A DNA stretch of 37,827 bases from a bacterium D16-56 (lineage in GTDB: Bacteria; Bacillota; Clostridia; Lachnospirales; Lachnospiraceae), in contig RAYY01000042.1 in assembly GCA_003611875.1 (NCBI GenBank), positions 1-37,827 of the forward strand, written 5' to 3'. The stretch's first letter is position 1. Each line of letters begins with the position of its first letter. Both the position numbers and the translations under genes were made by a program. Below are positions 31,873 to 37,827 of this stretch, piece after piece. The notes beneath the pieces are model-generated. The model was given only the letters and a program-made list of their open reading frames with translations, made no database searches and had not been told where the DNA came from.

Positions 31873-33252
31873 CTATAACACATTCCAATATCCTGCTTTT
31901 TTTGATCCTACTCTCTCAATATAGCCATTTTCACGCAGAAATGAAATATTGTTATCTACAGCCGTTTTGCTAATTCCTAAGATTTTGCGAAGTTCTTCAG
32001 CTGTTATGTTGGGATTATCCCTCATTTCTGTCAAAATTGTCCTTCTTCTTGCATTTAATGGCTTTTTATCCCCAAGTTTATTTCCAAGTTTATTCCCAAC
32101 TTTCCTGATTTTTTTCAATGGTATTGTTACAACAATTGAATTTTCTCTAAATGCAAACGCCTCTTTACCATATATTTCCGTTATTTTAGGGACTCCCCGT
32201 CCTGATTTCTCACTGATATGCAATTGCAAAAATATCTCCGACAGCTTTTCATTCACAGGCACAGACTCCCCCAGATAAAAGCCTTCCATTGTCTGTGCGG
32301 GCGGTAGAGAGCCTCTTGATAAGATTTCTATCCTGTCAGAAAAAACGGAAATCATCGGCTCGTTTCCCTCCGTCCATTTGTTATGCAGGACAGCATTGAT
32401 GATTGCTTCCCGAAATGCCTTGTTATCAAACAGCGGCACTTCTTTCCTTTCCACAACCCTGTCTGTTTCATCTGCCTGTATGATATTGAGCACGTCGCCA
32501 TACCGCAATAATTCATCCAAACTGTATAAAAGGCAGTTATTCCCAAACTCCCTGACTGAAAACAGATTTGTTCCTTTCGTTTTCCCCTCAAATATAGATA
32601 CTCTGAGAGGAAAATGAGAATCGTCCGAAAGCAGCTGTGCCAATAAATTGAATTGTCCTTCTTCATTGCGTAAACCTAAATTTTTTATAAAGGTTTTATC
32701 ATTTAAAACAATTCCTTTTGAACCATAATATCCAAACAATTTTTGGAAAGTAAGTTCCTGATATTTTGCCGGAATTGTTTCTATGGTTTCTGTTCTCCCA
32801 TCAAGCATTTTAAAAAGTTCAATCTCTCTCCTAGGATAGTCCTTGATATTGCATTTCGATGATCCAATCCTTATATACCGCTTTTCCTTAAATGCAGTAG
32901 GTATCTCAAAAGCCGCAGGTATGACCAATACGACAACTCTTTTTTGCTGAATCTCAATTTCCTCAAAAGAAAAATTCAGGCTCGGAGAAAGATTTCGTGC
33001 AAGATAATTCTGATAAGGTTCTTTATTATAGTCACAATATTGGTTGAATGTCGTCCCAACTATTTTATGATTCTCATCCTCAACTCCCCATATAAAATAA
33101 GCATATTTCTTATAATGGAACGCCGCAGCGTTTGATAACGCGGAAACATACTCTCCTAATGTTTCCGGTTGAAACCAATTCTCTTTAAATTCAAACCATT
33201 CCTGTTCATCATTCATGGCACATAAATCTAATACAATCTGTTTTATATCCAT
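31873..33252 (-). CDS. AlbA_2/Schlafen-type DNA-binding ATPase regulator
   Basis: A protein of about 459 residues. Residues 15-130 form the AlbA_2 (Schlafen AlbA) domain (EWFEFKENWF, YVSALSNAAAFH, YFIWGVEDENHKIVGT). Residues 270-380 look like a GHKL-type ATPase domain (FREAIINAVLHNKW, SGRGVPKI). The last 70 residues are a winged helix (NITAEELRKILGISKTAVDN). Start ATG 33250-33252 gives good spacing to AGGAGA; an ATG two codons earlier is closer to it. It is first in the defence operon, and its promoter sits inside a palindrome. A repeated GNKLGNKLG linker is encoded by the same 12-mer that forms the promoter repeats. It probably regulates the operon. Confidence 0.8.
   Translation of the reverse strand: MDIKQIVLDLCAMNDEQEWFEFKENWFQPETLGEYVSALSNAAAFHYKKYAYFIWGVEDENHKIVGTTFNQYCDYNKEPYQNYLARNLSPSLNFSFEEIEIQQKRVVVLVIPAAFEIPTAFKEKRYIRIGSSKCNIKDYPRREIELFKMLDGRTETIETIPAKYQELTFQKLFGYYGSKGIVLNDKTFIKNLGLRNEEGQFNLLAQLLSDDSHFPLRVSIFEGKTKGTNLFSVREFGNNCLLYSLDELLRYGDVLNIIQADETDRVVERKEVPLFDNKAFREAIINAVLHNKWTEGNEPMISVFSDRIEILSRGSLPPAQTMEGFYLGESVPVNEKLSEIFLQLHISEKSGRGVPKITEIYGKEAFAFRENSIVVTIPLKKIRKVGNKLGNKLGDKKPLNARRRTILTEMRDNPNITAEELRKILGISKTAVDNNISFLRENGYIERVGSKKAGYWNVL
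32065..32100 (-). repeat. Three tandem 12-bp repeats inside the AlbA gene
   Basis: On the minus strand the units are GTTGGGAATAAA, CTTGGAAATAAA and CTTGGGGATAAA, coding (V/L)GNK, LGNK and LGDK. The unit matches that of the promoter repeats at 33274-33337. Confidence 0.75.
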
Positions 33253-33273
33253 TGACATTCTCCTCGATACGGA

Positions 33274-33337
33274 TTTATTCCCAACTTTATTCCCAATTTT
33301 TTATATTATAACACATTGGGAATAAAGTTGGAATAAG
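33274..33337 (-). promoter_or_regulatory. Promoter of the defence operon inside a large inverted repeat
   Basis: Two tandem 12-mers (TTTATTCCCAAC, TTTATTCCCAAT; 33274-33297) face two inverted copies (ATTGGGAATAAA, GTTGGAATAAG; 33315-33337). The 17-bp gap contains -10 TATAAT (33305-33310, minus strand). The -35 TTCCAA lies in the right arm. An operator is strongly suggested. Confidence 0.7.
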
Positions 33338-33410
33338 AATTTATATTACCTTGCTCTTTTTTACAAATGCAGGTACTTCTTGAAACATTTCAATTTTGAA
33401 TTTAAGCCTG

Positions 33411-34712
33411 CTATTTTTTATTTTGCCAACTTTGACACTTATGATTTTGACTCATCCCTACACCCATGAGCTGCACCTGCTTTTCGACAGCCTCCACATT
33501 CTGCGCTAGCTGCTCTATTGTGCCAGTACGGTTTTCGGGCTTGATTTCCGGCTGTATCAGTTCCTTTGGGTATTCCTGCCTTGTATGGATATCCATATAA
33601 GATTTCAACCGGTAGTAATAGCCTTCATTCCTGTTATCTTCAAACACAGGGGAAACTTCGCCCTTTGAGGTCTGCCACCGCATAAGGCGTGGGAACCAGC
33701 ATAACCCGTCTTTTATGATCTCCTTAAATGAATTTAGCAGTTCCCCAAGTGCGGTAAACAACCCCCGAAATCTGTTTCCTGCCTCTATATCCTCCCCACG
33801 TTCCACATGGTTCGCAAATTCCTCAATCAATGGCGCAAAGGGAAGATACGCTTGTATAAACTGCTTTATCTTTTGAAGTGCTTTCAGAAAGATATTGGAA
33901 CTTTCAATCTCCCCGTCTAGTTCCTCCAGTTTCTTCTGCGTAGTGGATTTCTTATGGTTCAGGACGAGAATGTCAGTCTCCAATCCTATTTTATCCGTTG
34001 ATAGTTTTTCAATCTTTTCTTCCTCTTTTGCAACTTTGTATTCCGCAACCGTCAGGTCATGGTTTTTGCCCTTTTTCTTTTCCCTTACTTCCTGTTGGAA
34101 GATGGCTTTCATATAGTAGTTGGCGTCTGCCCGCATTTTATCCTGTAAAACTTCTGACAGGACTTGGGGCGTGAATACGGAACGCTTTGACACTTTTGTT
34201 GACAAGCCACGCTTAAACCCTCTCCCTATCGGAATGCCTACAACGTGCATATGCGGGCTTGCCTCATCAAAATGGATTACCGCATTGGCAATCTTAAAAT
34301 CCGGCAGATACTCCTGCAGTTTCAAAAGGAGCTGCTTATAGACCTGTTTCATAAATATTTTGTCACCGCTGTTCTGTTCCCAAAATTTTTTATCCCCACA
34401 TTGTATGATGACCTCCACCGCCATGTCCTGTTCCGTTTCGGACACATGTTCAAAATAATCGCCAATCCGTCTTTCCGGTCTTGTCTGCTTTGCATTGTAT
34501 TCTTGCAGGGCGGTGTCAAATTCTTTGCGGTATACATTTTTCACGTCCTGCATGAGATTGGTTGTCCCATAAAGAAGTGTGATGTTATCCCTGCTGTAAT
34601 CCTGCGAATGGTATTTCCTCAGATTGTGTTTTGCAACTCCGGTAAGTTTTGCCTTGCTGTTGATTGCGCTTTTCTTGTTGCTGATGTGGTTGCTGAAAGA
34701 AATCTCTCCCAT
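33411..34712 (-). CDS. mob: MobV-family relaxase (Mob/Pre)
   Basis: A relaxase that nicks oriT to mobilise the element. The start ATG 34710-34712 (MGEISFSNHISNKK) follows GGAGG; a 19-residue longer frame has no better site. The N-terminal region has KAKLTGVAKHNLRKYHSQDY. The metal triad is in AVIHFDEASPHMHVVGIPI (HFDEASPHMHV at about 147-157). A coiled coil (residues 230-290) and a hydrophilic tail follow. The length (433 residues) is typical. It is the mobilisation gene of the element that also carries the defence operon and integrase. Confidence 0.85.
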   Translation of the reverse strand: MGEISFSNHISNKKSAINSKAKLTGVAKHNLRKYHSQDYSRDNITLLYGTTNLMQDVKNVYRKEFDTALQEYNAKQTRPERRIGDYFEHVSETEQDMAVEVIIQCGDKKFWEQNSGDKIFMKQVYKQLLLKLQEYLPDFKIANAVIHFDEASPHMHVVGIPIGRGFKRGLSTKVSKRSVFTPQVLSEVLQDKMRADANYYMKAIFQQEVREKKKGKNHDLTVAEYKVAKEEEKIEKLSTDKIGLETDILVLNHKKSTTQKKLEELDGEIESSNIFLKALQKIKQFIQAYLPFAPLIEEFANHVERGEDIEAGNRFRGLFTALGELLNSFKEIIKDGLCWFPRLMRWQTSKGEVSPVFEDNRNEGYYYRLKSYMDIHTRQEYPKELIQPEIKPENRTGTIEQLAQNVEAVEKQVQLMGVGMSQNHKCQSWQNKK

Positions 34713-34749
34713 GTTTTCCTCCCTGATTTCCGCGGGCAACGAGCCAAGC

Positions 34750-34917
34750 GGATAAGCTTGCTTATCCATTTGGCAACTGCCGCGAGAGCTGACGCTTCAT
34801 TTATGAAGTGTCAGCAGCCACGTTGAAGCAGTGCGGTTATCATCTTGGCTCCGCCATAGATGATAACCCCCTAGCAGTATTGTCAAAGCCAACGTTCCGT
34901 TGGCTTGCCAATACTGC
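34750..34917. other. oriT: Cluster of four hairpins upstream of MobV, probable oriT
   Basis: Four stems in a row: GGATAAG/CTTATCC (34750-34767), GCTGAC...GTCAGC with CTTCAT/ATGAAG (34788-34815), GGTTATCATC/GATGATAACC (34835-34868) and GCAGTATTG/CAATACTGC with AGCCAA/TTGGCT (34874-34917). MobV origins lie just upstream of the relaxase. I see no exact pMV158 nic consensus, so the nick is not placed. The region 34918-35100 shows nothing clear. Confidence 0.5.
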
Positions 34918-35103
34918 GGGGGCTCTCCGAGGGTATCCAGTGAAATGTGCTTTCAGCATATTGGAAACAGTTTTCCGGCTGTTCAATGCTTATTTTATTG
35001 GCAATCCTTTTATTTCTGCCCGTCCCTGTTATCCTTATCTGTACCCAATATACGGGTTATGCTGAATTGCATTTCTGCTGTTGCCGGCGGTCAACTGATT
35101 TTC

Positions 35104-35250
35104 TTCAAAATGATTGCACTTTTTAAGTTCATTTTTTATGGAACCTATATCACAGTTTTTTCAGTGAACTTACTTTTTAAGTTCATTCTTCAAAAGTGAC
35201 TGCATTTTTTGAGTTCATTTTCCAAAAATGATTGCATTTTTTAAGTTCAC
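35104..35250. repeat. Three 29-30 bp direct repeats
   Basis: Copies at 35104-35132, 35189-35218 and 35221-35250 share TTCAAAAxTGAxTGCA and TTTTTxAGTTCA. A half copy (ACTTTTTAAGTTCAT) lies at 35172-35186. They are just beyond the excisionase stop. They could be integrase arm sites, Xis sites or iterons. Confidence 0.65.
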
Positions 35251-35270
35251 TGCCACCATGCGCCTGCCTT

Positions 35271-35501
35271 TTATACAGCCGATTTTCTTGTTACTGCTTT
35301 GACATTGCCCTTGTCCCTCAAATCCCTTCCCTCATTGACAGTCATAAACATTTCCAGAATGTCCTTTTTGATAAGTACCTTTCTCCCCACTTTCAATACA
35401 GGGAGCTTATTCCACTCTACCAGTTTCCTTAGTGTGTTCCGACCAACACCCGTGTAGTCTGCCGCCTCCTCAATCGAAAGGGCAATCTTCATTTCTGTCA
35501 T
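35271..35501 (-). CDS. xis: Excisionase-type DNA-binding protein
   Basis: A 76-residue protein: IALSIEEAADYTGVGRNTLR is the helix-turn-helix of the HTH_17/excisionase family, followed by the wing LPVLKVGRKVLIKKDIL. Tn916-type Xis proteins of this size bend DNA at the element ends and tip integrase toward excision. Two starts are possible: the ATG right after GGAGGAGA, or ATG AAG three codons later with better spacing. It is divergent from the repressor and shares its operator. The integrase is 0.9 kb away on the opposite strand. Confidence 0.8.
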   Translation of the reverse strand: MTEMKIALSIEEAADYTGVGRNTLRKLVEWNKLPVLKVGRKVLIKKDILEMFMTVNEGRDLRDKGNVKAVTRKSAV

Positions 35502-35519
35502 TCATTCTCCTCCTCTTAA

Positions 35520-35645
35520 ATTGCAATATGCAATTTTTATAGTATGCTTACTATACATCATTTATATTTCCTTGTCAAGCGTTATGTTATTTTAAAAATA
35601 ATTTTTAACTTGCATATTGCAATAATGGTTTTGGTATGGTATACT
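35520..35645. promoter_or_regulatory. Divergent promoters with paired 14-bp operators
   Basis: ATTGCAATATGCAA (35520-35533) recurs exactly inverted at 35610-35623. The xis promoter on the minus strand is TTGACA (35573-35578), 17 bp, TATAGT (35550-35555). The repressor promoter is TTGCAA (35617-35622), 17 bp, TATACT (35640-35645), so its -35 lies within the right operator. GGTATGG/CCATACC (35632-35656) may be a further site. Confidence 0.75.
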
Positions 35646-35676
35646 TTAACCATACCGATAAAGGAGGAAAACCAAC

Positions 35677-36297
35677 ATGAAAGACAAAGAGCTGCGCAAG
35701 GTAATCGGCGTTAGGGCAAAACAGCGTAGACTGGAATTAGGCGTCAACCAGCCTTATGTTGCTGAAAAAATGGGTGTTACCGCATCCACCATTCAGAGGT
35801 ATGAGGCAGGAACGATTGACAATACCAAGAAACTTGTCCTTGACGGTCTGGCAGACGCACTCCATGTTTCTGTAGAGTGGCTAAAAGGCGAAACGGAGGA
35901 ATACGAATCTGACATTACGGATAAAAAGGAAATGTTAATCCGTGACGCCATGTCCTCCATTCTTTCTAAGCTGCCCTATGACATGGAAACTTCCGAATCA
36001 GACTTTTCAAAAGACCTGTTGCTGCTGATGCTGCAGGAATATGAGCTGTTTGTGGATTCGTTCCGCCTTGCGTGCAGGAAGTTTAAGGGCAACAAGGAAA
36101 GCGCACAGCTTGCAAAGACAATGGGATTTGAATCGGACAGGGAATATAATGAAATCATGTTCCTGCGGGAGATTACCCACACCGTAAATGCCCTTAATGA
36201 TATGGGCGACATAGTGAGGCTTTACTCCAAAAACCCTGACGCCGCCGCTGCAAGGCTTTCCGTTCTCTTATCAGGGGAAGATTCCGATTCGGTATAG
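35677..36297 (+). CDS. XRE-family repressor of the integrative element
   Basis: A 206-residue protein. The HTH is at residues 10-65 (RLELGVNQPYVAEKMGVTAS, TIQRYEAGTIDNTKKL). A helical C-terminal region (FVDSFRLACRKFKG) follows. AAGGAGG lies upstream of ATG. It is divergent from xis, with the shared operator between them, so it is probably a self-regulating lysogeny-type repressor that holds excision down. No peptidase (LexA-like) motif is visible, so release would need another signal. Confidence 0.85.
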   Translation: MKDKELRKVIGVRAKQRRLELGVNQPYVAEKMGVTASTIQRYEAGTIDNTKKLVLDGLADALHVSVEWLKGETEEYESDITDKKEMLIRDAMSSILSKLPYDMETSESDFSKDLLLLMLQEYELFVDSFRLACRKFKGNKESAQLAKTMGFESDREYNEIMFLREITHTVNALNDMGDIVRLYSKNPDAAAARLSVLLSGEDSDSV

Positions 36298-36365
36298 CGG
36301 GACAGCAGATTTTATGCTATCCTTATTTTCAGAAAGCATTCCACCAGTTCCGACTGCCATATCTG

Positions 36366-36402
36366 TTCAATGATTACATACGCTTAAAATGCGTTCATTG
36401 AA
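36366..36402 (+). repeat. Inverted repeat in the integrase leader
   Basis: TTCAATGA...ACGC pairs with GCG-TTCATTGAA, ending at the edge of the ribosome site AAAGGAG. It could be an operator or a fold that limits integrase translation. Confidence 0.45.
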
Positions 36403-36415
36403 AGGAGAAACGATT

Positions 36416-37714
36416 ATGGCAAAAGGATCAGTACGGAAGAAAGGTAAAAAATGGTACTACCGCTTCTATGTGGAGGACGCAAGCGGCAACTTGGTACAGA
36501 AAGAATGTGCAGGAACAGAGAGCAAGAGCGAAACGGAAAAGCTGTTAAGGCAGGCAATGGAGGACTATGAAAGCAAGAAATTTATTGCAAAGGCGGACAA
36601 TATCACTCTCGGACAGTTGCTTGACACATGGGCGGAGGAAGAATTAAAGACAGGAACACTCAGTAATGGCACTGTCGGTACTTATTTACAGGCAATTAAC
36701 CGCATTAAACAGCACCCTGTAAGCAGACGAAAGCTAAAAACGGTTACTTCGGGGCATTTACAGCAGTTTATGGATTTGCTCTCATTCGGTGGAACGGTTG
36801 AGGACTTTGTTTCAAAGGGATATTCCATTGACTATATACGGTCTTATTCCGCAGTATTGCAACAGTCCTTCCGCTTTGCGGTGTTCCCAAAACAGTACAT
36901 CACGTTCAATCCCATGCAGTATGTGGTAATGAGGCACAAAAAGGACGATATGGATTTGTTTGCGGAGGAAACGGACACCGACAATGGCAAAGTCAAACCA
37001 CTGTCATTTGAGCAGTATCAAAAACTGACTGCACAGCTTGGAAAACGCAGCAAAGACGCAATCCTGCCCGTACAGATAGCTTATTTCACAGGACTCAGGC
37101 TTGGGGAAGTGGCAGGTCTGACATGGCAGGACATCAACCTTGAGGAACAATATCTGACAGTTCGCAGGAGTGTCCGTTACAACGGCGCTACCCATAAGCA
37201 CGAAATCGGCTCAACTAAGAGGAAAAAAGTGCGTATAGTTGATTTTGGAAACGCCCTTGCGGACATCTTGAAGAAAGCAAGGAAACAGCAGCTTAAAAAC
37301 CGTATGCAGTATGGCGAACTCTATCACAGAAATTTCTACAGGGAAGTTACAGAGAAAAACAGAGTGCATTATGAGTATTACAACCTATCAATGACAGAAG
37401 ATGCGCCGGAGGATTATACGGAAATCTCCTTTGTATGTTTGAGGGAAGATGGCTGTCTTGAACTTCCCGCCACCGTAGAAACAGCCTGCCGGACAGCGGC
37501 AAGAAAAGTACCGGAGTTAGAGGGGTTCCACTTCCACACACTAAAACATACTTACACAACAAACCTGTTATCAAACGGGGCGCAGCCAAAAGACGTGCAG
37601 GAGCTTTTAGGGCATTCGGACGTAAGCACAACCATGAATGTCTATGCACACGCCACAAGGGAGGCGAAGCGGGATTCCGCTAAACTCTTGGATAAGGTTG
37701 TGGGAATGAATTAA
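36416..37714 (+). CDS. int: Tn916-type tyrosine integrase
   Basis: A 432-residue site-specific recombinase. The start ATG 36416-36418 (MAKGSVRKKG) has AAAGGAG nine bases upstream. An N-terminal arm-binding domain (KWYYRFYVEDASGNLVQKE) and a SAM-like core-binding domain precede the catalytic residues: R in FTGLRLGEVAGLTW (about 228), H-x-x-H in FHTLKHTYTTN, H in LLGHSDVSTT and the Tyr of MNVYAHA. All are present, so it should be active. It is the last gene of the element. The terminal DNA follows within 113 bp of the window end. Confidence 0.9.
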   Translation: MAKGSVRKKGKKWYYRFYVEDASGNLVQKECAGTESKSETEKLLRQAMEDYESKKFIAKADNITLGQLLDTWAEEELKTGTLSNGTVGTYLQAINRIKQHPVSRRKLKTVTSGHLQQFMDLLSFGGTVEDFVSKGYSIDYIRSYSAVLQQSFRFAVFPKQYITFNPMQYVVMRHKKDDMDLFAEETDTDNGKVKPLSFEQYQKLTAQLGKRSKDAILPVQIAYFTGLRLGEVAGLTWQDINLEEQYLTVRRSVRYNGATHKHEIGSTKRKKVRIVDFGNALADILKKARKQQLKNRMQYGELYHRNFYREVTEKNRVHYEYYNLSMTEDAPEDYTEISFVCLREDGCLELPATVETACRTAARKVPELEGFHFHTLKHTYTTNLLSNGAQPKDVQELLGHSDVSTTMNVYAHATREAKRDSAKLLDKVVGMN

Positions 37715-37756
37715 GCGTAAGTAGGTAATCATCTGTACCTTGACAAAATAAGAAAG

Positions 37757-37799
37757 CCCCCAGTGCTTACCGGGGGAAGACCTGTTTTACTTTTTTAGT
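37757..37799 (+). terminator. Hairpin after the integrase
   Basis: CCCCC-AGTGCTTACC-GGGGG (37757-37776) followed by T-rich DNA (GTTTTACTTTTTTAG). The T tract starts some 15 bases late, so it may instead be part of the element end. Confidence 0.4.
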
Positions 37800-37827
37800 T
37801 TGTTGCGGCAATTATCAGGAAGACTGG

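Noticed and set aside
35104-35250. CRISPR array
   Set aside because: The repeats are too few and unevenly spaced, one pair has no real spacer, and there are no cas genes.
1-37827. tRNA or rRNA genes as integration targets
   Set aside because: I found no cloverleaf or rRNA-like segment, including near the integrase end.

Overview
The window looks like DNA from a gut-type anaerobic Firmicute (Clostridia, probably Lachnospiraceae or a relative). The grounds are strong GGAGG ribosome sites, TTG/GTG starts, and conjugation families typical of clostridial integrative elements (PcfB, a CD1115-type VirD4, Maff2, DUF3847, DUF6061, a Tn916-type integrase). No rRNA, tRNA or CRISPR array was seen. Nearly everything belongs to mobile elements stacked on one another, and base composition changes sharply at the joints.

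Region 1 (1-5.4 kb) is a graveyard. It holds the 3' end of a tyrosine recombinase, a truncated ArdC-like antirestriction gene, an intact Rpn-like PD-(D/E)XK gene with its own promoter and terminator, and the last exon of a large conjugative-element helicase. That exon is followed by a group II intron whose 5' half is missing; the intron reverse transcriptase is fused to a CHC2 primase-like gene, which marks an internal deletion. Region 2 (5.4-10.4 kb) is a GC-rich mobilizable element: CHC2, a MobQ (MobA/MobL) relaxase, an inserted secreted stalk-domain gene, a recognisable MobQ-type oriT, DUF3847, a RepA-like initiator, a small Cys-rich protein and an XRE regulator. Region 3 (10.4-12.0 kb) is AT-rich cargo: a secreted protein, a membrane protein and a small XRE regulator. 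Region 4 (12.1-17.6 kb) is a GC-rich conjugation block on the minus strand: ParB, a DUF7768-type protein, ArdA, PcfB, VirD4 and a truncated Maff2. It carries four copies of a 25-bp palindrome. A second XRE regulator (17.8-18.7 kb) is a close paralogue of the first and has the same operator.

Region 5 (18.7-21.1 kb) has a DUF4177 gene, a broken upstream gene, an IS with a DDE transposase, and a DUF6061 gene. Region 6 (21.2-33.3 kb) is the most interesting part. It is an AT-rich, minus-strand, four-gene operon: an AlbA_2/ATPase regulator with a striking palindromic promoter, a type III-like Mod methyltransferase, a Res helicase, and a giant (about 1,900 aa when repaired) protein joining a Cap4/DUF4297-like nuclease, a STAND-type NTPase and a long helical sensor. 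This looks like a type III restriction system coupled to an Avs-like or otherwise undescribed STAND nuclease. Mod, Res and the STAND gene are each broken by exactly one missing base, each in an A or T run, which suggests base-calling error as much as decay.

Region 7 (33.4-37.8 kb) is the backbone of the element that carries the defence operon. It has a MobV relaxase with an oriT-like row of hairpins, direct repeats, an excisionase, a divergently transcribed XRE repressor with a paired operator, and a Tn916-type tyrosine integrase at the right end.
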